DNA of 64,000 nt from Verticillium longisporum (taxonomy: Eukaryota; Ascomycota; Sordariomycetes; Glomerellales; Plectosphaerellaceae), in the NCBI GenBank assembly GCA_019188255.1, contig JAETXT010000014.1, positions 248,001 to 312,000 on the forward strand, in the 5' to 3' direction. A model generated the notes under the pieces. The model saw only the letters and a list, made by a program, of their open reading frames with translations. It did no database searches and was not told where the DNA came from. Positions 21,805 through 33,139 of this stretch are shown piece after piece; the stretch's first letter is position 1; each line of letters opens with the position of its first letter. The translations under genes and the position numbers were made by a program.

Positions 21805-24367
21805 ATGACCCGAAAGAAGAGGGCCTGCGATTCCTGCCATCGAAGGAAGGTCAGTCAATGCCTGCCTAGGTTTATCCAGTCACTCCATGCCCCACTCCAC
21901 AGAAGGTTGCCATGGCCGATGGCTGCCTTGCATCCTGACCGTCTTGCGTCATGCCTCTTCGGTGCAGGGAACCGATCTGTCTAACTTGCAGGCAGATCCA
22001 GTGTGATGGTGTACTGCCTCAGTGCAATTTCTGCTTCCACAACGGTGTGACATGCACCTTCAGCCGCATCCTAGGAGCTAGGAAGCGAACCCCCAAACCA
22101 AGGTAGGTCCGGACCGGACTTTCAAGCACCCCGGCAGAGCTCATCGTCGACATGTGTCAACCGAGGAGGGCGGGTCTCTGCCAATCATTCCGGGACCAGC
22201 GTCCCTGGCCATGTGCTGGGCGCCCCCCCCCCCTTTTCCCTGGCGTGGATAGTAATCCACCTGCATCTCACATGTATCGGATCCCGAATCGCCTGGTCGA
22301 ATCAGTGCCGCGACCCTCCTCGTTAATCTCTTGGCTGACGGCGCTGACCCATCTCACTTGTCAGTGGAAACTCAGACAAAGATCTAGCCAGACGCATCGA
22401 GCGCATCGAGCTTGCTCTCGATGCTGCTCAGAAGAACTTGGCAGCGAGAATACTCGAGTCAAGGGAGGCTGATGGTTCGGAGACCACCTCACCCAGCGCC
22501 TCGTCGTATCATCCGAACGGCCAGACAGGGGACTCGGCCACCGCGAGCAACAATGCTACCACCCCCGACGGTCATAAGAACACTGGCGAAGGCTTATCGC
22601 CTGCCACGACAGCAAGAAAAGCACGCTCTGCCGGCCGGCCAAAGAGCAGCAACTTTGGTACCCTTCACTTTGCTGGCTTTCACGTAGGAGAAATTAGCTC
22701 CTGCAATGGCATCCCCTTCTTTTCTCCCAACGGCCAAAACTGGATCCGATCTCGCACGGGTCAAGACCCTACCTTTGAGAAGCTGCTCGCTACTGGCCCC
22801 CTTGGCACAGCACCAAGGAGAACCACGCTCCCTTGAGGCCCGACGATAATGTCTGTGCAACGACTTGGGAGTTGCCGGATAAGGCGCTCGTCGAGAGCTG
22901 CGTTCGTGCGTACTGCTCTTCCTCATTCGGCCATGCTTTCCCTATTGTTGAGCCTGAGGAATTCCAGACCACCCTCGACCTTGCATACGAAGACGAGGGC
23001 AGTCCTCTGACTATAGAAGCAACCAGCGCCAAGGCATGTCTGTTTGCTTTCATGACATATGTTCACCATAGCCGCATGGAGCATGTTGGCGAGATTGGTA
23101 TTGACGGCCAGTTATACATGAGTAAAGCCTGGCAGCTCATTCCTCAGATCATGCACCAGGTGGATGTGCCGAGCTTTCAGACCCTGTTCATGCTTGTAGG
23201 TCTACTGCCTCGAACGTCTGGATGCTTTCTAACCCTGCTCAGTGCATGTCTAGCATGTTTATGGGCGACTTTCAACGAGGTTCCGTCGTCCACGCTCTCG
23301 CATGCCGTGTACTATTTATGCTCGGTGGTCATGCGCAGCCCAGCCAACGCTCAACAACCAACAATGCGGTCTATCGAGCGGAACGCAACAAATGGCTTGA
23401 AAGCCATCTCAGGCAGATGTTTTGGATGACGTACACCCTTGACAAAGAGGTTTCTGTTCGCACAGGACTGCCTCCGTCGATTGAGGATGATTACTGCGAT
23501 CTCACCCTTCCACAGGCCCATCGAGATCCACAGCTCATGGTCAGAGAGGGTGCCGGATCCCTCAGTGACACGAACTCTACCCGGCGTGCCTGGCTGGGAA
23601 CGTTCCCCACTACACTGCCGGGTGATCTAACTCTGACCATCATCAAGTCAAAAACCTACAGAGCATTATACTCAACGGCGGCCCTTCGAAAGTCAGATGC
23701 TGAGCTTCTCCGCGACATTCGCGAGCTTGACGAAGAGCTGGAGAGGTGGCGGTGTTCTGTTCCACAACCCTTCCGACCGGCTCTTGCCTTCTCCGAAGAC
23801 GCAGCCTCCTCCATTGACAAGGATATGGACCGCCACATCATAATGAAGAAAAGCATCATCCACTTCGAGTATCATTACCTGTCAGCCGCCATTCATCGGG
23901 CAAGTGGGCGATGTTCTGTTTGGGCAGGAGGGGAGGGAGTCAGTTCAAGTGTCGCTATCACCGTGCAAGCCAGCCGCTCGACACTGATCTATCTCCGCGC
24001 TGCGGCTGATGGCATTACCGAGACTGCCTTTTGGTATGAGATGGCCCAAGGCCTAGTCCTTGACCGATCTTTGCACGTGCTGACATGTAACAGGCTCGTC
24101 GTCTTCTATCCCATGTCGGCAACGCTAACACTGTTCTGTAACATACTACTCGATCCATGCGACGCCCAAGCCGAAGACGATTTAGATCTATTATGCACAA
24201 TACCGAGCCTCATCATGAGCATCAAAAAGAGCCCTCTGACAGCTAAAGAACAAGCCTATTTCCAGGAGGTGAATGAATTCTTTGCGGAATTGACGCGCCT
24301 TGCGAGATGCGCCATTGACCGCATCAGCCCCATGCGGGACACAGAAGCTGCTATGGAGCTTGATTAG
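21805..24367 (+). CDS. Zn(II)2Cys6 transcription factor with fungal-specific regulatory domain
   Basis: Four exons (21805-21849, 21996-22102, 22365-23195, 23243-24367) give about 702 residues. The zinc cluster is split by the first intron: Cys8, 11, 18, 25, 28 and 35 in RACDSCHRRK and IQCDGVLPQCNFCFHNGVTC. A short coiled-coil-like segment (ARRIERIELALDAAQKNLAA) follows, as in many dimeric members. Then comes GTLHFAGFHVGEISSCNGIP and the fungal regulatory domain, with RQMFWMTYTLDKEVSVRTGL and PPSIEDDYCDLTLPQ. A one-base break in the C-run at 22797-22801 is repaired by one C, giving ATGPPWHSTKEN, the usual GPPW motif. The gene is divergent from the PDR pump, so control of that pump is plausible but unproven. 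Confidence 0.88.
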
Positions 24368-24764
24368 ATGTATTTGTGGCAATTCAATGTGACGATACGC
24401 GCGTTGACGTTCCGACTAGAGACCTACGGTCTGGTTACACTGGCGTTCAGAGAGGGGTGGAAACCAGGATGTAGTTGTTATATCTGATAGATGGCCTTGA
24501 CGAGAACTATAATTTCGTGCCGAAACGCCTCCTTACGCTGAAATAGTTCTTGGGACGAAAATCCCCAACGGCGCTGTGTCTCATGGACCAACGACCAGGT
24601 CCATGTGTTCAGCCAGAAGGTATCTCACGGTGACCCGCACATAACGGGACCGTTCTGGTTGATCTGGAGGGATTTGCCCTGAATTGCCATGATGGACCAG
24701 TAAATAACTTTCTCACATTCATATTCCACACACAACAAACACTACAGAAGACCGCTACTAGCTA
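24368..24764. other. Convergent 3' flanks, nothing recognised
   Basis: About 400 bases between the stop codons of the regulator and the convergent TmpL-like gene. AT content is higher than in the coding flanks and no motif stands out. Confidence 0.5.
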
Positions 24765-27700
24765 CTAAGAGTCCCAGATGGGCCCGAACGCAGGCACTCC
24801 ACGGCTCTCCATCTGGTACACAAACTTGCTCGTCGTTGGCCCGTTGGAGATGATGGCGACGCACTCGGCGCCGCTCTCCACGTAGAGCTGGTACGCAAGC
24901 TTGACGAGGTCCGGCCGTCCGCCCTCGTCCGTGTCCCAGATGAGCGCGTCGGGGTCGGCCGCGAGGATGGTATCCATGATGCCCTGGCCGTAGGTGCTGA
25001 GGGGTTCTTGGTGCTCCAGAGGACACGGGCGGGGACGCGCCGCTCCATGAGCACGGGCAGGCAAGGGCCGATGCCGGAGCCGGTGCTGACGAGGACCATC
25101 TTTTTGAAGAGGGGCGCGACGGCGAGGACGCCCGAGGCCGGCGTACCGCGGGTCCAGATGGACGTCGGCGGGTTCTCGATGATGCGCTTCGTCCAGTCGC
25201 CCGCCTTGGAGACGACGATGCTGAAGCCCTTGCCGCTCGGCTCCGGGATGGCGGCGAAGGCGTGCCACTCCACGAGCGGCTTGTCGGTGATGCGGACGCC
25301 CTTGGAGGTGCAGGGGCCGGCGTGCTGAAGTCGAAATGCAGTCGGACGGCGTGCTTGGAGAGCGGCTCCGGGCGGACGGGGACGCGGCGCAGACGCATCC
25401 AGGGCGCGATGCTGAGGGTGGCCAGCCCGACGAGGTACACCGACGGCGTGCGCGCGAGGGTGGCGCCGAGGGGCTGGGAAGGGGAGGCGATGGACTGGGC
25501 GGACAGCACGAGATGCGCCCATACGAGGCCGACGGAGGTCCATCCGGCAAAGCGATGGGTCCACTCAAACTGGTCATGCACCTTGGCGCGAATGGTCGGG
25601 TACGCCATGACGAGAATGGCGATGAGCAGGAAGAGGACGAGGTAGGTCAGCACGAGAGTCGGAATGTTCACGTTGTAGACGGGGGACTTGGAGATGAAGC
25701 TGCCGGTGGCGGCAACGGCGTAGATGATCCACCAGACCGAGGCGGAGACGGCGCAGCCAGAGTGAACGCCGCCGTTGTGATAGACCCGGGCAAAGTGCCG
25801 CCGGACCCCAGGGGAAAGACGTTGGCACGCGAGAGCAAACCCGGAAGATGAAGTTGATGACGTAGTCCTGGCGCAGGAGAACGGCACCGAGGAGGTTGGC
25901 GCCGACTGCTGTTGCAATCTTGTCCAGAGGGAGCGCAAAGTTGTCGGTGCGGCTCTCAAACAGCATCCAGAGGAAGACGGAGAAGTTGGCGATGAAGATG
26001 GCGCCGAACAGCTTGCGATACGCCGACAGACCACGGTGACGAAGCCATCGCCAGCCGTGGAAGCCCTTCTTCTGGGGGAGCTCGTAGTCTTTTGGCTCGG
26101 GCTCACCGTCGACAATCTCGACACCTTTTCGAGGTTCAGTTGGCTTTCAGAGCCGACAAGAGTCGTGGGTGACCAGTGGCTTGAATCAGGCGATGGTAGG
26201 CTGCCAGCCGATGTAGCATGCGTCAGCGCCTGGGCAGGGATGCTCAGGGGAGCAGGGGCGAGACCATAGAGGCCAGCCGACGGAACATCGTAGGCCTTGG
26301 GAATGATGGCCACAGCCGAAGAAACTGGGGATAGTTCGGGAGAAGGCTCCGGTGTAGGAAGAGCATCTCCCATTGCGATGGACTTCAGGATGCGCTTGTC
26401 AACCTTGCCGTTGGGTGTCAAGGAAATGGCAGGCAGGAACTTCCAGATAGTTGGTACGGCGTAGAAGGGAGACCACGGCCGACAGTCTCCTTGAGCTCTG
26501 CCTCCTCGATAGGACGTGGCGCTGAGTAGAAGCCCCAGAGCTTCTCGCCAATCTTCAGAGCACAGCCCTTGATGACGGACGGACACTTTTCAATGGCTCT
26601 GGAGACTCCGTCAAGCTCAACCCGGAAGCCTGCGATCTTAACCTGGTCGTCCTTGCGGCCGAGAGGCTCGAGGCTGCCATTTTCCAACCAGCGAGCGAGA
26701 TCGCCAGTGTTGAACATCATACGACTAAGTGGAAATTAGCATTCATAACAGACATGTGACATGGTAAGGCATTCAACTCACCCGCTGTTGGTAAACTTGT
26801 CCAGCTTGTATCTCTCAGCAGTGAGTTCGGGAAGATTTAGATATCCCTTTGAAACACCAGGACCACCGGCCCACATGACACCAGGCTGTCCGATGGGCAC
26901 GGGGTTCTCGTTCTCGTCCAGGATGTAGACATTTGTGTTGGGGTTTGGTCGGCCGATCGACAGAACAGCACCTGGCCTTTGACGATGAGCCGTGTTAAGG
27001 ACGCTGATCTCAGTTGGTCCGCAAACGTTCCAGAACTTGACGTATGGCGCCCACTTCTCTGCCAGCGCGAGTGGGCATGGTTCGCCACCGACAGCGATGG
27101 TACGGATGTTGGGGAAGTCTTCACGATCCGACATGTGCTTGAGAACCACAGACGGAGTGGCGATGACTGTGTCGACGCGACGCAGACAGTCATGCCACAG
27201 ATCGTCACCGCTGCCTCGAATATGGAGTGTGCCGCCGTTCATCATAGTCCCCAGAATCTCCCATGCACCTGAGGTTGTCAGCGGTCCTGATCACGGCAGT
27301 AGTGTAGTGGGATTGAGACATACACATATCGAAACCGACGTTGAGCTGTTGGGCGACTTGGGAGCCAACCTTGATGCCGAGCTTCGATGGTTCGGCAAGT
27401 AGACTGTTGGTTACGCCTCTATGTCGTACATCGACGCCTTTTGGCCGGCCAGTAGTGCCAGATGTGTAGATGACATAGACACCGTCGCTCGGCAGCACCT
27501 CGACGCTTGGGTTTGAGGTGCATCCAGTGCTCCAAAGAAGGCTCTTGGCGCCGAGAGCCAGGACCTTGACGTCTGCTGTCGTTTCCGCCGGAATGCATGC
27601 AGAAGCCTTGGCCTCAAACTTGGGGTGCAGAGGACAATGCGCGCCCCAGAGTCGGCAATGTCATATGCTAGGGTGTCTTCGGGGATAATGGCACCATCAA

Positions 27701-28049
27701 GGGGCACATACTGACCGCCGGCCTTGAGCACGGCGAAGATGAAGACGACCATCTCAATGCACCGAGAGTACACGAGAGCAACCCTCTCGCCCTTCTTCAT
27801 GCCGTAGTTGTTGCGAAGCTCGTTAGCGAGCATATTCGCTCGTCGGTTGAGCTCCCTTTATGTGATCTCGGTACCATCGTAGTGGCGGACGGCTGTGACA
27901 TCTGGGTTCTCGGCAACGATGGCCTCGAAGGCATGGTGTACAACACCATATGCGATAGATACCCTCTCACCCCGGCCAAAGGTGTTGAAGAGGACGCGAT
28001 CTGCCAGGGGCAGATCCTCGAGGCTGTGGAACGAAGCATTGGAAGACAT
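24765..28049 (-). CDS. tmpL: TmpL-like protein: AMP-binding domain, membrane segments, FAD/NAD(P) oxidoreductase
   Basis: The N-terminal half is an NRPS-type adenylation domain: A3 motif YVIYTSGTTGRPKG, NVCGPTEISV, FNTGDLARW, GRKDDQVKIAGFRVEL and TPNGKVDKRIL. No carrier-protein domain follows. After a Ser/Pro linker come about six membrane helices (GAIFIANFSVFLWMLFESR, YHNGGVHSGCAVSASVWWII, NVNIPTLVLTYLVLFLLIAI) and a C-terminal oxidoreductase domain with VLVSTGSGIGPCLPVLMERR and a final region ending GPIWDS. This order is that described for TmpL of Alternaria and Aspergillus, a redox-homeostasis and virulence factor linked to Woronin bodies. Introns are 27269-27323 and 26725-26781. Homopolymers at 27622-27625, 26467-26469, near 26124-26129, 25806-25809, 25811-25814, 25313-25316 and 25001-25004 are each one base short; corrected length is 1059 residues. 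Separately, codon 27858-27860 is TAA where Tyr is expected. Confidence 0.78.
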
Positions 28050-28940
28050 GATGGCTCCGAAAGCTACCGCCTGGGTGCTCAAAAAACGAGGAAACAAGGC
28101 TAACGAGCAGAACAGAGATCGACTGTCGGCCCTACAACATTGGGGTCAGATATCCTGGGTCTGGACGGCTTATAAGCCTGTTCCGTGGCAGCCTCAAGCC
28201 ACGGTTCCATGCCGGCATAAACCTGTCAACTACCTGACCAACCTGCTGCAAGCCCACATGTCGCAAACACACAAAGAGAAGCCTGTATCGTCCAGGTCTG
28301 GCCGACGACGGGGAACTGATTATTGCGCGCCGGTTCCAGGGGCGGAGTCGGCAACACCGCTGGCTCCCATTGAAGCAGCCGTCCAGGCAGACTTGGAAGC
28401 AGGAAAGCACAGTACCTGGAAGCTCTGCCTTGGAACATGCCGTCGGCCGTCGAGCTATGAACGGCATGGATCAACGGTCGAGACGGTTCTCAACGGCGTC
28501 CAGAAGCCCCGTCTTGTTCTGGCGCGAAACACCTGCCTCTCCGCTTTAACGTTACCTGCCCAATGTGGGCACATAGTCTGCAGTGTAACTAGGGTTATCA
28601 CCTCGCTGATCGAAACGTGGGTTACCAACCTGGGACAAAATGGGCGCGGAAGTGCGACGTCAAGACCCGCCGAAGGTGCAACGTTTTCAGTTCGAGCATT
28701 GCCGAAGACAGGTTTATTGCGCTCGTATTGGCGATCAACGTGATGGATCTCATCCATGTCAGGGCTCTACAGACAGGGGTTCCTGGCGATTCTTCAGCGG
28801 CGCATGTACAGTTAGGGCAGCTTGCCGATGCGGGGGCTACATGACTCGAGCGCCGTTAAGGGCGATCAGGGTCTTAGCATGCACGAGTTTATAGCTAACA
28901 GGGGTGAGACTCAAGTTCACCCCCCAATTCGGAGAAACCT
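28050..28940. other. Upstream region of the TmpL-like gene
   Basis: About 900 bases of normal base composition between the TmpL-like start codon and the AT-rich island. Frames here have no recognisable product. The transition to AT-rich DNA is abrupt, close to 28940. Confidence 0.45.
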
Positions 28941-28944
28941 CGGG

Positions 28945-30806
28945 GGGTAGTTAGCATAATTTTTAGAAGAAAGCATAAATGAATAGTATACTATAAATAA
29001 TAAACTATAATATAGTATTATAATTCTAGTATATAGGACCTATATTCGACCTACCCCTACCCTATATAATATACTAAGTAGGTATATACCGAACTTATAC
29101 TAGGAGGTGAAATTTTTTTCTCCTACTTTCCTCCCTATATAACTCTACTTATACTAAATACCCTTAATATATCGATAATCGTACTAGTACGTAAGTTATA
29201 TATAAGGTTAGCTTATATTATATATATACTAACTTATATCTAAAAGTATATCTAACCCTTCTAACTATAATAATATCGCTATATATAGCGCTAATAATCC
29301 CTCGGATTTTAATTATTATTATAGTAAGTATAGTATATATAGCGTATATATATAGACGAAGTATTAACGTAATAGGCCTTATCCTTAACCTTAATATTAA
29401 TTAGCGTCCCGCTAATATATATCTCCTTTAATAATAATTTAATATATATACTTAATATATATATAAATATAGCTATTATCGAGTATATTAATAATAGTAA
29501 TACTATAAGCTCGGCTAATAGTAAATTTAAAAATAATAAAGTTTAATTTAAATATATACTTAATATATACTAGCTCCTATTATTACTTTAACTATAAATA
29601 CTAAAGGTCTTAATACTAGTACTCGTATCTCGTATATTAATTTAGGCGTATAAGTAGATATACTCTATATATACTAAATATATATTTAACTTCTTCTCTA
29701 TAGCTATATAATCGATATCGATAGCGCTAGCTCTATATATAGTAAGGTTTTCGTCTTAGCCCGCCCTCCGCTACTATTTCCGCTAAGAATATACTAGTAT
29801 TAATAAATATATATTTATAGTATATCTCCTATATATACTCTATATATATCTAATATATATAGCCGCTAATACCTCTCGCTCTAACCTTAGAGTTTAGGAG
29901 CGTATCTAGGGCTAGAATACCTTTAAGCGTTTTATACTTAAGGGTAATTAATATTATACCTTATTTATAGAGGAGCTAGGGTATATATATACCTAAATTA
30001 TACTATATATATACTAACTATAAATAATCGTAGCGCCCCTAGCGACTTTATCGATATTTATATTACTAAGCTAGAGGCTATTACGTAAATATAAGCTAAG
30101 AAAAATATATAATATATATATATTAATTATATATATAATCGTAACGATAAAGCTTTCGCTAATATTTAGGGAACTCGGTTCTATTATAATATAAATTATT
30201 ATTATTCTCTTTATCTTCGCCTAGTATAGTATCTTAGTATATACTAGATATATATATAATACCCCTACTAGCTATATTATACTTAATCCTATAATAGTAA
30301 TAATCGGCCCGAGAGCGAAAATATAAAAATAAATATTAATATAATATTTATTTACTTCCTATTAAGTAATAGTAGATACTAGATATATATATAGTACTAA
30401 CTATACTTATATTAGCTAAGGCTATATTACCTCCCTTAAGGTTCTATTACTAGTAATACTAAATCGCCCTAAGCGCTAACGTCGAGCACTATTACGCCTA
30501 TAATATTACTTTAGCGTACTATATATTTAATATATATATATACTAGATTAATATAATTATAGGGCACTATAATAGAAGTTAATACCTCCTCTATTAAGTA
30601 TAAGCGTATAAGTATAATATATCCTAGATATATATATTATATATATTAATTATATTAGATATTCGACCCTTATAGCCCTAAGCGCGATCTTAATAAGACT
30701 CTTAGTAAATTTTTTTCTAAGTTGTAATTATATATTATATATACTAAATATATATAGCTAAGAAGCCTAAGAAGGCCGCTACTAAGCCCTAGGCTAGTAC
30801 TCACTA
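28945..30806. repeat. AT-rich, RIP-degraded repeat block (left part of island)
   Basis: Nearly 1.9 kb dominated by TA steps, with stop codons in all frames and almost no CpA/TpG, the composition left by repeat-induced point mutation. It is probably old transposon sequence, but no protein domain survives for naming. It ends exactly at the TA target of the inserted pogo-type element. Confidence 0.75.
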
Positions 30807-32665
30807 ACGTAATCCACAAGCGAGTGGTTCACCCATGCGAGTGGTTCACTTCACCCCGACCCGACAAACATTCCGAGGAAAACCTCAACCCAAACGCCGT
30901 AAATCAATTAAAATCACTCCTCCTCGTCTTTTGCAGACGATGAGATAGCTACCTGACAAGTTCTCGCGTTGTGGCCGGTCTTCCCGCATACGCTACAGCA
31001 TCGTTTCTTCGGCTGGGACCACGACGCGGGACCCGGGTTCTGCAGCGTTTCCTCTTTTATCTGGATATCTACTTCCTTCTGAGCAATCTTGTCCTGTCCC
31101 TCGCCTACAGCCATGCTTCCTCCTTCCCGGAGACGTAGCTTTTTGGCCCTCCGGCGTCGGCTTAGTGTAGCATTTTCCTCTCGAAGGATCATAACCTCTG
31201 ACTTCAAAAGAGCGATCTGGTGCATAACACCCCGCGTCCCCTTCGCAAGATAGTCAACAGCATCTAAAATTGACGTTGGGGAGCTTCCCTGGTGGCGTGA
31301 GATTCGCCCTTTGATGAAGTCAGTCTGGGAACCTGCCTCGAGCAGGTTAGTGGGCGTCTTAGAGACCCAAGAATCACGCTCCCCGTGGGACGTCCCCGGA
31401 GGCGTCGTCGTCCTCAACCTCACATCCAGCTTTGACAGGACTGTTTCCGGGTTATGGGGGACAAGCCCCGCTCCTCGAAAGCCTCCCTGGATGTTTTTCT
31501 GTCATTGCTTGCTGAAATGCAGCCGAAAACGCCGGGAAGAAGTCCTCTTTGCTGATGTGCGTTGTACCCGCCCTCATCCTATCCTCGATTTGCCGACCGT
31601 ATGCTTTCTTTAGTGGGCCAAAACACCCAACATCGAGAGGCTGGAGTAGATGTGACGAATGAGGAGGCATACAGAGTGTGATGATGTTGTTCTCCTTGCA
31701 GTAGAGTTCGAAGTCGACCGAGTGGTGACTTTCGTGGCCATCCAGGATCAGTAGGCGATAACCGCCCGAAGTACGGGACTTTGTATGCCTGTCAAAATGC
31801 CGAATCCATTCCAGACCAATATCATTCGTCGTCCAGCCGTTTGGAGATGTTGCGATTCTCCAGTCGCGAGAAATCGCGTCGTCCTGGTACCAGCTCGAGA
31901 GGTGGTACTTGCCCGAAACCACGATGAACGGCGGGACGGAGAAACCCAACGCGCCAACGCCCTGGATCACCGTAACCCATTCCCGGTTGCCTGGCTGCCT
32001 CATCTTCACATTGGACCGTCTTTCCGAACTGGTCACGACCATTCCGTTGGCGATAACGCCCATCTGGAAGCCGGTCTCGTCAAAGTTGTACATGTCAGCC
32101 TCTTGGATGCCGTACTTGGCGATCATGTTATGCACGAGGCGGAACCACGCGTTTATCGCGTCCGGATCTTCGCATTGGGCCCTCTTGTAGTCGTACTTGC
32201 GAAAGAAACGCGTCCGGAGCTCTGGTTGCCGTTTGACGAAGTTTGCGGCCCAGTTCTTCCCGACGCGTGGCGCGTCACGGTCGGCAAGCAGGCGATTCGC
32301 CATATCTCCGACCTCACCCAACCGGGGAGGGTAAGATCGCGCATCTAGGTCAAGGATATATTCGACAATAGTTTTCTCTTCTAGTACTGTTAATTTGGCA
32401 GAATTGGGCGGGCTTTCGCGTCGGGAGGGTTTGCCCTTCTGGCGTCGGAGGAGCGTCGTTAAGGGGACGGTGTAGATCCTCGCAGCACTCCGGGCGCTTA
32501 GGTTCGGGTCATTGTCCATAGCTTGGATAGCAAGGAATAATTGACCTTCTTTTGAAAGAGTCTCCATCCCGGGCGGAGGTGGAATCTGTAGAATTCAGGT
32601 GTAGGTCGTGGGCCCGGGCGAAGTGAACCACTCGCTTGGGTGAACCACTCGCTTGTGGATTACGT
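30807..32665. mobile_element. Pogo-type (Tc1/mariner superfamily) DNA transposon with intact ends
   Basis: The 1859-bp element has 46-bp terminal inverted repeats at 30807-30852 and 32620-32665 that match at 45 of 46 positions (the only difference is position 30). TA flanks both ends (30805-30806 and 32666-32667), the expected target duplication for this superfamily. Each repeat contains the 13-mer GCGAGTGGTTCAC twice, 17 bases apart (left copy 30820 and 30837), likely transposase-binding sites. The element has normal GC content inside an AT-rich block, so it arrived after that block was mutated. Confidence 0.92.
30914..32567 (-). CDS. Pogo/Fot-like DDE transposase with C-terminal zinc knuckle
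   Basis: About 550 residues. The N-terminus has a Psq-type helix-turn-helix (AIQAMDNDPNLSARSAARIY), then a CENP-B-type helix-turn-helix (GKNWAANFVKRQPELRTRFF), then the DDE_1 catalytic domain. The catalytic Asp residues are visible in YNFDETGF, LLILDGHESHH and PLDVGCFGPLKKAY, each in standard context. The tail carries a CCHC knuckle, CSVCGKTGHNARTC, and an acidic end. One frame break lies in the run at 31494-31498, before the conserved GGFRGAGLVPHNPE; removing one base or adding two restores it. Apart from this the coding region is open, so the copy was recently active or still is. It is contained within the terminal repeats described for the element. Confidence 0.9.
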
Positions 32666-32706
32666 TATATTAATAATTATCGATTTTAATAGCTATAGCG
32701 ATATAT

Positions 32707-33139
32707 TGTTACGACCTGGCAGCTTCCGAAGGGGGAACACTGTCAGAGGGTTAGGGTTGCTGTTTGCAGAAGCTTAGGTTGTGACTCTGAGACGATGTGG
32801 TGTCGTAAGGCGTTGCGCACTCGTTACAATGGATACAAGGTAAGACTTAGATTGATCACTGTCGTGAGAAAGAATGTATCTACAAGTACCGAATGCCCGT
32901 CCTTATATACCTGTCATTCTGTCCTTGTCGTGTTGGGTTGGTGAGTCCATGTTGGATGGCTCACCTTTCTTGTCGTGATCCTGTTGCTTGGGTCACGGTG
33001 TGGTTAGTGACCGGATCACTTTGAGAATCGTGATCTGGTCACGGTCACGTGAGTGATCCTGTGGGTCCGTGCGGCGCGTCCGATCGCCTGCGGGGTGTCC
33101 TGCCTGGTGTCCTGGTGACGACCGGGCTGGGGCGTTACA
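32707..33139. mobile_element. Solo LTR of a retrotransposon, not RIP-mutated
   Basis: A 433-bp island of ordinary base composition begins TGTTACG and ends CGTTACA, the TG...CA inverted ends of an LTR. It is flanked by TATAT on both sides (32702-32706 and 33140-33144), a 5-bp target duplication, although such a match is less telling in AT-rich surroundings. No retroviral coding domain adjoins it, so it is a solo LTR left by recombination. Confidence 0.75.
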
